Positions 7,538 through 18,104 are shown, numbered from the stretch's first letter. The stretch: 64,000 bases of DNA from Jiulongibacter sp024742395 (GCA_965249455.1 OZ252236.1:3162001-3226000), one strand, 5' to 3'. Notes: a model not told the origin generated them from the sequence alone. Translations and numbers: made by a program.

Positions 7538-9718
7538 ATGGAAGCAACACCTAAAAGTGCTTGTGAAGCCTGTCCTCAATTCAATGCCGCTGGTCTTAAA
7601 AAACTAGGGGTCAATACCACTGAATTTGATTTTGTTGTGGCATTGGCTGGTAATCCCAATACAGGTAAAAGCACCGTTTTTAACGCCATAACCGGTCTGA
7701 GGCAACATACAGGAAACTGGCCGGGCAAAACAGTTACAAGAGCTGAAGGGGCTTTTGAATACAATGAGCAGAAATACAAAATGGTGGATTTGCCGGGAAC
7801 ATATTCCCTCCTATCTACTTCTGAGGATGAAGAAGTGGCACGTAATTTCTTGTTATTTGGTCAGCCCTCTGTAACTATTATTGTGGTGGATGCCAGTAGA
7901 TTAGAGCGAAATCTGAACCTGGTTTTGCAGGTGCTAGAAATCACTGACAGAGCTGTTCTGTGTCTTAATTTAATGGATGAGGCCAAAAGAAATAATTTAG
8001 AAATTGATACCAGAACACTAGCCAGAGATTTAGGGATACCAGTGGTACCAACCAGTGCCCGGTTTAATAAAGGCATTCCGGAATTGATACAAACGATCAG
8101 CGACCTGGCCAATGGCAGAATAGTCTGTAAACCACATAGAATCAAAAATATTCCTAAGAATATTGAGTCAGCTGTGCAAAAGCTGAGCACTGAAATAGAG
8201 AAAGAGTTTCCAAATATACCCAATAGCAGATGGTTGGCTTTCAGGTTATTAGGGAGACTCGCATGTGATAGAAATGCTTAGAAAAGGTGAGCTAATTGAA
8301 GAATTACAATGAACAACGTAGATAACTTAATCAATTTATCAAAAGACCTCAGATGGCAGATTGGCGACGACTTTCATGATAATCTGGCCGAGGGAATTTA
8401 TGCCGATGCGGCAGAAATAGTCAAAGACTCGGTTCATAAAAAGGATGAAAATAAAAAGTTAAGGCTAGATGCTACCATTGACAGGATAGTAACCAGTAGA
8501 GTTTGGGGTTTCCCAATCATGTTTTTGATTTTAGCCGTGGTCCTATGGCTTACCATTGTAGGAGCCAATTACCCCTCGTCTATGCTGGCAACTTTACTTC
8601 TTGATACAGTACACCCTTTTTTAAAATCTATGGCAGTGTCCGCTTCATTCCCTGCCTGGCTGAGCGGCTTTCTTATTGATGGTGTTTATCTGGCCGTTGC
8701 GTGGGTAATAGCCGTTATGCTTCCTCCAATGGCCATATTTTTCCCTTTGTTTACGCTTTTGGAGGACTTCGGCTATTTGCCACGAGTGGCTTTTAATCTT
8801 GATTATCTTTTCAAAAAATCAGGTGCTCATGGCAAGCAGGCCTTAACAATGAGCATGGGGTTTGGCTGCAATGCCGCCGGAGTGGTAGCCACCCGAATAA
8901 TTGACAGCCCGAGAGAAAGGCTCATTGCCATTATCACTAATAATTTTTCACTATGCAATGGTCGTTGGCCTACACAAATCTTAATTGCTACTATTTTCGT
9001 TGGTGCTGTGGTTCCTAAAGCCTTCTCTGGAATCGCTTCTCTTGGAGCCGTAATAGGTATTGCTGTCTTAGGAATGGCATTTATGTTTTTTGTTTCCTGG
9101 GGGCTTTCTAAGACGGTCTTAAAAGGTGAGGTATCTACATTTAATCTGGAGCTTCCTCCATATAGACCGCCACGTTTTTGGAAGACTATATATACTTCTT
9201 TAATTGACAGAACATTGATTGTTCTTTGGAGAGCTATCGTTTTTGCGGCTCCGGCAGGTGCGGTCATTTGGCTTATTTCTAATATACATATCGGAGACTT
9301 AAGTATTGCAGCCTGGTCTATTGATTTCTTAGATCCGTTTGGATTTTTGCTAGGCCTTAACGGAGTTATTCTCTTGGCTTATGTGGTGGCTATTCCAGCC
9401 AATGAAATCGTGATTCCTACCATTCTGATGCTGACAGTAATGGTAACAGGTATTTCCGGCGGCGAAGGGGCCGGTGTTATGTTTGAATTGGATTCTGTCA
9501 CCGCTACCGGAGATATTCTTAAGGCCGGTGGCTGGACCCTCCTAACGGCTATTAACTTAATGTTATTCAGCCTATTACATAACCCTTGCAGTACCACTAT
9601 TTACACGATATACAAAGAAACCAAGTCTGTAAAATGGACCACCATTGCTTCTATCCTACCTGTCATACTAGGTTTTATTGTGACATTTTTGGTGGCTCAA
9701 ATCTGGAGGTTGTTCTAA
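7538..9718 (+). pseudogene. feoB: Ferrous iron transporter FeoB (two frameshifts)
   Basis: The N-terminal G domain (7538 to about 8251) has GNPNTGKST (G1), VDLPGTYS (G3), NLMDEAK (G4) and PTSA (G5), after a Cys-containing leader CEACPQ. The frame then breaks at the GGG at 8252-8254. The short middle frame continues with GDSHVIEMLRKGELIEELQ, and a second break at 8307-8310 (one A missing) leads to the third frame from 8309. That frame holds the two Gate motifs in the membrane part (GFGCNAAGVVATRII and a later NPCSTTIYTIYKE) with about eight membrane segments. Joined, the product is about 727 residues, normal for FeoB, an inner-membrane Fe2+ importer. Nothing else in it looks decayed. Confidence 0.88.
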
Positions 9719-9724
9719 AAAAAA

Positions 9725-9761
9725 GTCTGTGAGCTAAACTTTTTAAGTTTAACTCACAGAC
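9725..9761 (-). terminator. Strong hairpin terminator for the GH65 operon
   Basis: GTCTGTGAG (9725-9733) pairs with CTCACAGAC (9753-9761), and TAAACTT pairs with AAGTTTA inside it, leaving a three-base loop and one mismatch. On the minus strand a run of eight T follows (9717-9724 on the plus strand is all A), so it ends transcripts of the GH65-pgmB-GH13 operon. It may also stop feoB transcripts. Confidence 0.8.
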
Positions 9762-9782
9762 CATACTGTAAAGTTTGGTAAA

Positions 9783-12029
9783 TCAAAGATTCACCACCTC
9801 AAATCCTTCTTTATTTACTTTCACTTCTTTCAACTCAGAACCAATTCCCACTCTGAAAGAATATGACTCCCAGCCTTCCGGTAAGACCGGATCAAAACTA
9901 ATTTCACCTTTATTTACACGCATACCTCCAAAACCTTTAACCACCGCCATCCAGGTACCAGCCATTGAGGTAATATGTAAACCATCCTCAGTGTCGTTGT
10001 TGTAGTCATCCAGATCTAGACGGGCAGTACGAACATACATTTCGTAAGCTTTCTCTATTCTCCCGAGTTTGCAAGCTAATATAGTATGTACACAAGGTGA
10101 CAGTGAACTCTCATGCACCGTCATTGGTTCATAGAAATCAAAATTGGCTTCTAATTGTTCTAAACTGAACTTCTCTTCCAGGAAGTACATCCCCTGTAAA
10201 ACATCAGCTTGTTTAATAAAGCAGCTTCTTAAAATCCTGTCCCAGCTCCATTTTTGATTAATTGGACGATGCTCTGTAATCTCGTCCACTTCCATTAACT
10301 CTTTATCAAGAAATCCATCTTGCTGTAGAAAAACTCCCCTTTCCTTATCCTCTTGCAGATAAATCTCTTCTATAATATGTTCCCATTTGTCTTCTTCCAG
10401 GTCTGCGTTGAAGTTTAATTTCGCACTTAATTCTTTCCAACGTTCAGGAAATTCTGCTTTAACATATTCTATTGACTCCAAAGTATATTTCAAGGTCCAC
10501 TGAGCCATTAAATTGGTATACCAATTGTTATTGACATTGTTTTCGTACTCATTAGGCCCAGTAACACCAAGCATAACATATTTACATTTGGCTTCAGACC
10601 AGTTTACTCGCTGTGCCCAGAATCTGGAAATGGCAATTAGTACTTCCAATCCATATTCACTTAAATATTTCTTATCACCGGTATAATTTATATAGTCATG
10701 AATAGCATAAGCAATGGCCCCATTTCTGTGAATTTCCTCAAAAGTTATCTCCCACTCATTATGGCACTCTTCCCCATTCATAGTTACCATTGGGTACAAT
10801 GCCGCCCCGTTTGAAAAGCCTAGTATTTCGGCGTTCTCTATGGCTTTTTGCAAATGATTGTGTCTGTAAATCAGGAGGTTGCGAGCCACCTTGCTATCTG
10901 CGGTAGCTAAATAAAAGGGTAAGCAATAAGCCTCTGTATCCCAATAAGTTACACCTCCATATTTCTCTCCTGTAAACCCTTTAGGTCCAATATTTAGTCG
11001 TGCATCTTCACCTGTATAAGTTTGCTGTAAGTGAAAAATATTGAATCTGATCCCTTGTTGAGCAGCAATATCGCCTTTGATTTCAATATCATTTCTTTCC
11101 CACTTCTTTTCCCATTCTTTGGTGTGCTCACCCAGCAATACCTCAAATCCCAAATGGTAGATTTCGTTAAGGTATTTTTTTGCCGTTTCTACCTGTTTTT
11201 CAGGGGCATGGTTATCTGAAGATAAATTACAAGTGTACTTTTGAATGATGGTCTGCTCACCCGTTATCAATGGAAGTTCGTAACTGAAACCAATGTATTT
11301 TTCTTTCTTTACCGGAAGCGAAACAGGATCAATCTCTTTGGTTTTTTGATAGAACTTCATCCGCATTCCTGAGGTCACTGTAAACTGAGGAACGTTTTCC
11401 CAAGCAGACTTCTTGGTTTTCATTGTCAGGTAGGCCTCAGATCCTTTTACTTCTTTTCCTACCTCTTCCCAGAACTTCTCACCATGATTAGAATCTCTAT
11501 TGCTAACATCGCCATCCAGATAAGGTGTGACTTTCGCTTTTCCCGCAAAATTCAGTGGTTTTATAGCATAATTAATCATGCCGGCCTCATCGTGAGCCAA
11601 ACTGCAAAAACGTTCAGAAACTATTTCGACTTCATGACCATTGGATAGCCTAAGAGTACAAATTCTCCTAAGCGTACCATTTTTCATATTAAGTTCTCGT
11701 CTGAAACTTAGAATTTCACATGTTGCCAAGTCTAGTTCTACGCCGTCTATTTCTACGTCTATCCCTATCCAATTAGTCGCATTTATTACTTTGGCAAAGT
11801 AGTTTGGATAGCCATTTTTCCACCATCCCACACGGGTTTTATCAGGAAACCAAACACCTGCAACATAATTACCTTGTAAGGACTTACCTGAATACTTTTC
11901 TTCAAAATTTCCACGCTGACCCATACGGCCATTTCCAAGACTCATTAGAGACTCGGTAATTTCATTGTGCTCAGGATGAAAACCATCCTCAATAATGCAC
12001 CAATCATCGTGAGTTATATAATTTTTCAT
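9783..12029 (-). CDS. Glycoside hydrolase family 65 protein, probable maltose phosphorylase
   Basis: At 748 residues this matches GH65 phosphorylases. The N-terminal beta-sandwich starts SLGNGRMGQRGNFEE and VAGVWFPDKTRVGWWK. The (alpha/alpha)6 barrel contains GGVTYWDTEAYCLPFYL near 350 and the general acid in VTGPNEYENNVNNNWY near 485. It has no signal peptide and is cytoplasmic. It lies 12 bp after a beta-phosphoglucomutase gene and in the same operon as a SusA-like GH13. This is the standard setting for maltose phosphorylase, which gives glucose and beta-glucose 1-phosphate. Trehalose or kojibiose phosphorylase remain possible from sequence alone, but the amylases and carrier nearby favour maltose. 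Confidence 0.9.
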   Translation of the reverse strand: MKNYITHDDWCIIEDGFHPEHNEITESLMSLGNGRMGQRGNFEEKYSGKSLQGNYVAGVWFPDKTRVGWWKNGYPNYFAKVINATNWIGIDVEIDGVELDLATCEILSFRRELNMKNGTLRRICTLRLSNGHEVEIVSERFCSLAHDEAGMINYAIKPLNFAGKAKVTPYLDGDVSNRDSNHGEKFWEEVGKEVKGSEAYLTMKTKKSAWENVPQFTVTSGMRMKFYQKTKEIDPVSLPVKKEKYIGFSYELPLITGEQTIIQKYTCNLSSDNHAPEKQVETAKKYLNEIYHLGFEVLLGEHTKEWEKKWERNDIEIKGDIAAQQGIRFNIFHLQQTYTGEDARLNIGPKGFTGEKYGGVTYWDTEAYCLPFYLATADSKVARNLLIYRHNHLQKAIENAEILGFSNGAALYPMVTMNGEECHNEWEITFEEIHRNGAIAYAIHDYINYTGDKKYLSEYGLEVLIAISRFWAQRVNWSEAKCKYVMLGVTGPNEYENNVNNNWYTNLMAQWTLKYTLESIEYVKAEFPERWKELSAKLNFNADLEEDKWEHIIEEIYLQEDKERGVFLQQDGFLDKELMEVDEITEHRPINQKWSWDRILRSCFIKQADVLQGMYFLEEKFSLEQLEANFDFYEPMTVHESSLSPCVHTILACKLGRIEKAYEMYVRTARLDLDDYNNDTEDGLHITSMAGTWMAVVKGFGGMRVNKGEISFDPVLPEGWESYSFRVGIGSELKEVKVNKEGFEVVNL

Positions 12030-12041
12030 TGTCTTCTCTTT

Positions 12042-12689
12042 TTAAAGTTCTTTTAACAGATCTTCTAATTTTACCTCTTCAAAAGATGCCAGAATAAGGT
12101 CGGCATTTGGCAGATTTTCTTTGGTCCCAATCCCAATCGCCTTCATGCCGGCTGCATGTGCGGCTTCAATTCCCGCAAAAGCATCTTCTATGACCAGGCA
12201 TTCTTCATTTTTTAAGTTTAAAGCTTCGGCACCTTTAATAAAAACCTCCGGATCCGGTTTTGACTTCTTAACTGAATTACCATCTACTATGGCATCAAAC
12301 TCCGGAGCTAAGCCTATTCTTTCCAGGATTTTGGGTGCGTTTTTGCTGGCAGAGCCTAAAGATATTTTATATCCACCGGCCTTCAATTGACTGATCAGCT
12401 CCTGAATGCCCGGGAGTACATTTGCCGAAGTCATTTTCTCCACTTCTTCCAGATACCATTCATTTTTTAGCTTTGCCAATTCCAGAATCCGTTCCTCAGG
12501 TAAGGATACCTTGCCATGTTCTAAGATTCTGGCTATTGAGTCCATCCTACTAATTCCCTTTAAGGTCTCGTTAAATTCTTCACTGATATCAAAACCGAGC
12601 TCATTAGCCATTCTTCGCCATGCCTGATAGTGATACACTGCGGTATCTACAATGACCCCATCGAGGTCAAATAAAAATCCTTTAATCAT
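12042..12689 (-). CDS. pgmB: Beta-phosphoglucomutase
   Basis: The 215-residue HAD-superfamily protein has the full beta-PGM pattern: LFDLDGVIVDTAVYHYQAWRR at the N-terminus (nucleophile Asp9 and acid/base Asp11), KGISRMDSIARILEHG in the helical cap, LGSASKNAPKIL near 113 (motif II), KKSKPDPEVFIKGAEAL near 143 and VIEDAFAGIEAAHAAGMKAIGIG near 167. It converts beta-glucose 1-phosphate to glucose 6-phosphate. It sits between the GH65 phosphorylase, whose product is its substrate, and a GH13 gene that it overlaps by 8 bp, so the three genes form one operon. Confidence 0.95.
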   Translation of the reverse strand: MIKGFLFDLDGVIVDTAVYHYQAWRRMANELGFDISEEFNETLKGISRMDSIARILEHGKVSLPEERILELAKLKNEWYLEEVEKMTSANVLPGIQELISQLKAGGYKISLGSASKNAPKILERIGLAPEFDAIVDGNSVKKSKPDPEVFIKGAEALNLKNEECLVIEDAFAGIEAAHAAGMKAIGIGTKENLPNADLILASFEEVKLEDLLKEL

Positions 12690-14556
12690 GTATTTTTAAT
12701 ATAAGTGCCTGAAACGGCTGTATTTGAAGTGTTGTAATATTTTCGATTTCATTACCACTCAATGCATTTGTGGCTTTTATTCTACCTTTTAGTATTTCGG
12801 TGAATCTTTGGGTATTCACTTCTTTTTTTGCCTCTGAAACATTAGAGACTACCAAAATAGTTTCATCCCGGGTATATCTGAAGTATGCATATATGCCATT
12901 ATCAAAAGGCTGAAACTGCAAGAATTTGCCCTCTCCTATTGCTTTGCTTTCTTTTCGTAAGTTGATAAGTGCTTTCGTAAACTCAAAGGTTTCGTTCTCA
13001 ATCTCAGATCTACCATTAGCTGAGAATTTATCGACCTTATCCTCTGTCCATCCTCCGGGAAAGTCCTTTCTAACTTCTGCATCCGTAGGATTTTTGAAGT
13101 TTTTGGTCAAAATCTCAGTACCATAATAAATCTCGGGGATTCCTCTTAAAGTCATCAACCAGATTAATCCCATTTTGAATTTACGATAATCTTCACCCAC
13201 CACAGAGAAAAACCTATCTTCATCATGATTATCTAAATACGTTACTAGTTTTTCTGGGTTTTGATATAAATAGTCCTGAACTAAGGTTTGATATAGACGA
13301 TTTACGCCTTCATTCCATCCAAAATTTTCATTTAAGGATGTTAACATGGCTTTATGGCTTTGATAATCTACGGTTGACTCTAAATTACATGCAAAAGGGA
13401 GTTCCATATTATTCTTCACAAAAGCTGCAACATTAGGTACTGGATTTGCCAAAGATTCACCAAATAGAAATATTTCAGGGAATTCAGTTTTCAGAGCCTG
13501 ATTACAATAATTCATGAACTCCATGTCATTGTACATATAAGTATCAATTCTGTACGCATCAATCCCGAAATTCTGCACGGTCCAAAGGGCATGTTGAATC
13601 AAATAATTTGCCACCAATGGGTTTCTTTGATTTAAATCAGGAAGAAACGGCATAAACCAGCCGTCTGTTACCCTACTCTGGTCATACTCAGATGCATTAG
13701 GGTCCAATACAGCCTGCTCTTTATAAGAAGTATTGGTATAAGTATCCCATTGGTTTAACCACGATTTCATAGGTAAATCCTTAATAAAGTAATGATTTAT
13801 CCCCACGTGATTGTAGACTGCATCCTGCACTACTTTGAGACCCTTGGAATGTGCTATATCTACAAACTCCTTGTATTTTGCATTCCCTCCCAATCTTCTG
13901 TCTACACTGTAATGATCGGTAAATCCATATCCATGATAGGCCGATCGCATATTTCCACCTTCATTGGTTTGCGGTTGATCATTTTCTATAACTGGGTTTA
14001 ACCACAAGGCCGTTACACCCAGATCAGTTATATAATCCAGATGGTTAATGATTCCTTGCAAATCTCCTCCATGTCTTAACCAAGGGTTTGACCGATCAGA
14101 TGCTGTATCTGCCATATCGTTAAACTTATCATTTAAGGGATCTCCATTAGAAAACCTATCTGGCATGATAAGATAAATTACATCTGAAGGATTGAGAGTT
14201 TGGGGCTTAACCTCTTCTTTCGTTTTGAGTTCATATTGCCTTACTATTTCTTTGTTTCCATCATGAAAATGAAATTCCAGTTGGCCTGCAGCCGCTTTTG
14301 AACTAATCAGGAGGTCTAAAAAAATGTAATTAGGATTTTCTACATTAGTCACCTTTTCCAGACGAACGCCTTTGTATTTTTTTAGACTTACGGCAGTTTT
14401 TCCGATATCTTCCCCATATACCAGCAATTGAAGTTTGGGGTTTTTCATTCCCACCCACCAGTTAGTGGGATCTATCCTTTTTATTTCAGGACCTTCGGCA
14501 AAAACCACATTAGAGAAACAAAAAAGGAATAGAAATGTTAATAGTCTCAATTTCAT
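12682..14556 (-). CDS. Secreted GH13 neopullulanase/cyclomaltodextrinase (SusA-like)
   Basis: The 624-residue protein has a signal peptide (ending NVVFA), an N-terminal cyclomaltodextrinase-type beta domain (about 25-120), the catalytic barrel and a C-terminal beta domain (about 540-624). GH13 motifs are seen as VVQDAVYNHVG near 248, GIDAYRIDTYMYN with the nucleophile Asp near 335, EIFLFGESLANP with the acid Glu near 366, and YLDNHDEDRFF near 440. It should act in the periplasm on maltodextrins or pullulan fragments. It is the first gene of the minus-strand operon and diverges from a second GH13 gene, so both may share a control region at 14557-14651. Confidence 0.93.
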   Translation of the reverse strand: MKLRLLTFLFLFCFSNVVFAEGPEIKRIDPTNWWVGMKNPKLQLLVYGEDIGKTAVSLKKYKGVRLEKVTNVENPNYIFLDLLISSKAAAGQLEFHFHDGNKEIVRQYELKTKEEVKPQTLNPSDVIYLIMPDRFSNGDPLNDKFNDMADTASDRSNPWLRHGGDLQGIINHLDYITDLGVTALWLNPVIENDQPQTNEGGNMRSAYHGYGFTDHYSVDRRLGGNAKYKEFVDIAHSKGLKVVQDAVYNHVGINHYFIKDLPMKSWLNQWDTYTNTSYKEQAVLDPNASEYDQSRVTDGWFMPFLPDLNQRNPLVANYLIQHALWTVQNFGIDAYRIDTYMYNDMEFMNYCNQALKTEFPEIFLFGESLANPVPNVAAFVKNNMELPFACNLESTVDYQSHKAMLTSLNENFGWNEGVNRLYQTLVQDYLYQNPEKLVTYLDNHDEDRFFSVVGEDYRKFKMGLIWLMTLRGIPEIYYGTEILTKNFKNPTDAEVRKDFPGGWTEDKVDKFSANGRSEIENETFEFTKALINLRKESKAIGEGKFLQFQPFDNGIYAYFRYTRDETILVVSNVSEAKKEVNTQRFTEILKGRIKATNALSGNEIENITTLQIQPFQALILKIHD

Positions 14557-14621
14557 TATTTTGATAAAGTATTTTCTTCTGCAAAGAAAGTGGAAAGGAA
14601 AAAATTCTCATAGTCAAATGC

Positions 14622-14629
14622 TATCTTTG
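14622..14629 (+). promoter_or_regulatory. Probable -7 element for the plus-strand GH13 gene
   Basis: TATCTTTG matches the Bacteroidota -7 consensus TAnnTTTG and lies 22 bp before the GH13 ATG, giving a short leader. No clear TTG is seen at the usual -33 spacing, so an activator may be needed. The 95-bp region also serves the divergent SusA-like gene. Confidence 0.5.
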
Positions 14630-14651
14630 GAAATAGAAAATTGCGAATTCA

Positions 14652-16418
14652 ATGATAAGAGCCTATTCGATTATAGGTTTATTTTTTGTTCTATCTCAAA
14701 GCCTAAGTGCTCAGTATATGCCAATCAAAAGAACTGACAAACTAGTTGTCTATCAAATTTTTACCCGTTTATTCGGTAATGAAAATGTAACAAATCAGTT
14801 TAACGGTGACCTTGTTACCAATGGAGTCGGTAAATTCAACGACATAAACTCAAAAGCCCTGAAGAGTTTGAAATCACTGGGCATCAGTCATGTATGGTAC
14901 ACAGGAGTCATAGAACACGCCACTATGACAGATTATTCTCAATATGGGATCAAGAAAGATCATCCTCTTGTAGTTAAAGGGATTGCAGGCTCACCTTATG
15001 CCATAAAAGACTATTATGATATTGACCCAGACTTAGCTGTTGATGTGCCTAACCGCATGCAGGAGTTTGAAGAATTGATCAAAAGAACTCATGCTGAAGG
15101 AATGAAAGTAGTGATAGACTTTATTCCAAATCATGTAGCCAGAGAATATCATTCTGATAAAAAACCTGACGGAATAGAAGATTTTGGCGAAACTGATAAT
15201 AAGGATAAATCCTTCGATATAAATAACAACTTCTACTATCTCAAAGGTGATTTTGTGGTTCCATTGGAGGTGAATCCTCCTGTAAAAATTGAAGGCCCTT
15301 ATATTGAGAACCCTGCTAAAGCCACCGGCAATGACGTTTTTAACAACACCCCCTCAATTAATGATTGGTTTGAGACCATTAAGTTAAACTATGGAGTAGA
15401 CTACCTAAACGGTAAATCGAAACAGTTTTACCCGATACCCGACACTTGGTATAAAATGAAAGACATACTTCTTTTTTGGTCAGCCAAAGGAGTAGATGCT
15501 TTCAGATGTGATATGGCGGAAATGGTACCTGCTGAGTTTTGGGCCTGGGTAACTTCCGAAATCAAAAAAGAATACCCTGAAGTAATTTTTATTGCAGAAA
15601 TATATAACCCCCAATCATATCACGAATATATTTTCAAAGGTGGCTTTGATTATTTATATGATAAAGTGGGACTCTACGATGCCCTTAGAAGATTAATAGA
15701 AGGACATGGAAATGCAAATGACATCACCGGAGTTTGGCAAAATGAATCTGGCGAATTCGCAAATCATATGCTAAGGTTTTTGGAAAATCATGATGAGCAG
15801 AGAATAGCTTCTGAGCAGTTTGCAGGTGACGCTTTTAAAGCCTTGCCGGCCATGGCTTTATCTGCTTTTCTTCATGATGGGCCGATAATGCTATACTACG
15901 GCCAGGAATTGGGTGTTAGGCCTTATAAAGCTGAAGGCTTCCAAAGTAATGATGGAAGAACAAGCATTTTTGATTATTGGGGAGTAGAGGAAGTAGCTGC
16001 CTGGAACAATGGAGGCAAATGGAATACGGCCAAACTAACTACGGAGCAAAAAGCACTAAGAAGGGCGTATCAGGAAATCATCAAATTTGCCACAACTAGC
16101 CAGGCTATAACAGAGGGAAAATTCTTCGATTTACAGTATGCAAATAAAGGTGGCATAAGCCTTAATTATAATGACAATAAGCTTTACTCTTTTTTAAGGT
16201 ATTCGAAAAATCAAAAACTATTGTTTGTATTCAATTTTGATCAAACTATCTCTTATCAGTTTGAATTACACATTCCAGAATTAGCCTATGGTATGATGAA
16301 CGTGACGAAAGATTACATCACTTTGTCATCTAAAAATGAGAAATATAAAATCCTTAAATCAGAACCAATAGAACTCAAGATTAAACCAAATTCCTGGCTT
16401 GTTTTTGAAATCAAATAG
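14652..16418 (+). CDS. Secreted GH13 alpha-amylase family protein
   Basis: The 588-residue protein has a signal peptide (ending SQSLSAQ) and a GH13 barrel: LVVYQIFTRLFGNEN at the start, KVVIDFIPNHVAREYH near 155, the nucleophile Asp in GVDAFRCDMAEMVP near 284, the acid Glu in VIFIAEIYNP near 313, and LENHDEQRIASEQF near 380. A beta domain closes the protein (about 500-588). The barrel has a long insert between strands 3 and 4 (about 170-260). It is likely a periplasmic or surface-exposed maltodextrin-active enzyme. It is divergent from the SusA-like gene and followed 59 bp later by a sugar MFS carrier. Product specificity is unknown. Confidence 0.92.
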   Translation: MIRAYSIIGLFFVLSQSLSAQYMPIKRTDKLVVYQIFTRLFGNENVTNQFNGDLVTNGVGKFNDINSKALKSLKSLGISHVWYTGVIEHATMTDYSQYGIKKDHPLVVKGIAGSPYAIKDYYDIDPDLAVDVPNRMQEFEELIKRTHAEGMKVVIDFIPNHVAREYHSDKKPDGIEDFGETDNKDKSFDINNNFYYLKGDFVVPLEVNPPVKIEGPYIENPAKATGNDVFNNTPSINDWFETIKLNYGVDYLNGKSKQFYPIPDTWYKMKDILLFWSAKGVDAFRCDMAEMVPAEFWAWVTSEIKKEYPEVIFIAEIYNPQSYHEYIFKGGFDYLYDKVGLYDALRRLIEGHGNANDITGVWQNESGEFANHMLRFLENHDEQRIASEQFAGDAFKALPAMALSAFLHDGPIMLYYGQELGVRPYKAEGFQSNDGRTSIFDYWGVEEVAAWNNGGKWNTAKLTTEQKALRRAYQEIIKFATTSQAITEGKFFDLQYANKGGISLNYNDNKLYSFLRYSKNQKLLFVFNFDQTISYQFELHIPELAYGMMNVTKDYITLSSKNEKYKILKSEPIELKIKPNSWLVFEIK

Positions 16419-16477
16419 CCTGATCTTTAATCATCCTCTTACCTATATTCCCTGTGGGAAATTGACGAAAATACGAC

Positions 16478-17818
16478 ATGATCAACAAACCAAACCTCAG
16501 TAATGCTCAAATATGGAATATGAGCATGGGTTTTCTGGGAATTCAAATGGGTTTTGCCCTTCAAAATGGAAATGCCAGCCGCATACTTCTCAATTTTGGA
16601 GCAAATGTAGAAGAACTCTCCTGGTTTTGGATTGTAGCCCCGCTAACAGGAATGATAGTACAACCCATCGTAGGCCATTTCAGCGATAAAACCTGGACAA
16701 AATTAGGAAGAAGAAGACCTTTCTTTTTAGCCGGAGCAATCATCGCGGCTATTGGACTCTTACTAATGCCTAATGCCGATCTATTTGTAAAATATTTACC
16801 TGCACTATGGGTTGGTGCGGGTTTTCTGATGATCATGGATGCTTCTTTCAATATATCAATGGAGCCATTCAGAGCATTGGTGGCAGATAAACTAAACTCC
16901 GCTCAGCGTACAAAAGGATACTCTATTCAAACGGTCATTATCGGTATTGGAGCTGTGGTAGGCTCCTGGCTACCTTATGCTTTATCAAACTGGTTTGGTA
17001 TTACAGGAAATTCAGAAGGTGGAGTAGCATATAATGTAATTTGGTCATTTGTCTTTGGAGCCGCCATACTCTTGGGTACAATCATTTGGACAGTCATAAA
17101 GACAAAAGAATACACTCCTGAAGAAATGGCTTCGTATGAACCGGAAATTCTGGTAGAAGAAAAGAAATCATCCTTATCAGATATTATAGTCGACATTAAA
17201 AACATGCCGCTCACCATGCGTCAGTTAGGATTAGTTCAATTCTTCTCATGGTTTGGTCTCTTCTCCATGTGGGTTTTCGCTACTCCCGCTATTGCTCAGC
17301 ATACCTATGGTCTGGGCATAGACGATAAGAACTCTCCCCTATTTAATGAAGCTGCAGACTGGGTATCTGTACTATTTGGTATGTATAATTTGGTATCTGC
17401 TATTTATGCTTTCTCGCTCCCGGCCATAGCAAAAAAGTTTGGAAGAAAGAAGACGCATGCACTGTCCTTAACTGCTGGAGCCATTGGCCTTATTTCAATT
17501 TACTTTATTAGTAACCCAAACCTCTTAATTCTGTCTATGGTAGGAATAGGTATAGCCTGGGCGAGTATTTTAGCGATGCCCTACGCCATTTTAGGTGGGG
17601 CTATTCCTGCAAAAAAGATGGGAATTTATATGGGGATCTTCAATTTCTTCATCACCATTCCTCAAATAATAAATGCTTTGGTGGGCGGCCCTATCCTCAA
17701 GTCCTTTTTTAATAATGAAGCTATCTATAGTTTGCTAATTGGAGGAGTCTGTTTTCTGTTAGCAGCCCTTTCTGTTGTCTTTGTTCAGGACAAAGATGAA
17801 GTGATTTTTAGTACCTGA
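16478..17818 (+). CDS. MFS sugar carrier, probable maltose/maltodextrin permease
   Basis: The 446-residue inner-membrane protein has about 12 membrane segments. It belongs to the SLC45/GPH-like sugar group: NMSMGFLGIQMGFALQNGN at the start, IVGHFSDKTWTKLGRRRPF near 66 (loop 2-3 motif with basic residues), EPFRALVADKLNSAQRTKGY near 130, and a second repeat with AKKFGRKKTHALSLT near 310. Similar carriers sit in maltose loci of other Bacteroidota beside GH65 and pgmB. It probably brings maltose made by the GH13 enzymes into the cytoplasm for the GH65 phosphorylase. It follows the GH13 gene in the same direction. Confidence 0.9.
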   Translation: MINKPNLSNAQIWNMSMGFLGIQMGFALQNGNASRILLNFGANVEELSWFWIVAPLTGMIVQPIVGHFSDKTWTKLGRRRPFFLAGAIIAAIGLLLMPNADLFVKYLPALWVGAGFLMIMDASFNISMEPFRALVADKLNSAQRTKGYSIQTVIIGIGAVVGSWLPYALSNWFGITGNSEGGVAYNVIWSFVFGAAILLGTIIWTVIKTKEYTPEEMASYEPEILVEEKKSSLSDIIVDIKNMPLTMRQLGLVQFFSWFGLFSMWVFATPAIAQHTYGLGIDDKNSPLFNEAADWVSVLFGMYNLVSAIYAFSLPAIAKKFGRKKTHALSLTAGAIGLISIYFISNPNLLILSMVGIGIAWASILAMPYAILGGAIPAKKMGIYMGIFNFFITIPQIINALVGGPILKSFFNNEAIYSLLIGGVCFLLAALSVVFVQDKDEVIFST

Positions 17819-18096
17819 AAAGCAATTTAATTTTGTATTAATCTAATATTACCAAAGAGTAAAGAAAATTTCTATGCTTTTACCATACGTTTAGGAAAAA
17901 ATTGCAATTATTAAAATAATATAATCTGTTCGTCAATTTTAGAGGTGAAAAATGCTTAATATTTCGAATTCTCAATAGTATTATTCTAATATAATACATT
18001 TTGTTGAGATTGCTTAAATAGCTATATATTAATCACTTACAAAATATCAAACGTTTTCTGAATATTAATTAACTGGACTCTTATACAATAAGGTAG

Positions 18097-18104
18097 TATC
18101 TTTG
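18097..18104 (+). promoter_or_regulatory. Probable -7 element of the GH108 gene
   Basis: TATCTTTG fits TAnnTTTG. The start codon is 116 bp downstream, so the transcript would carry a leader of about 110 nt, long for this window. No good TTG is seen at -33. Confidence 0.5.
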
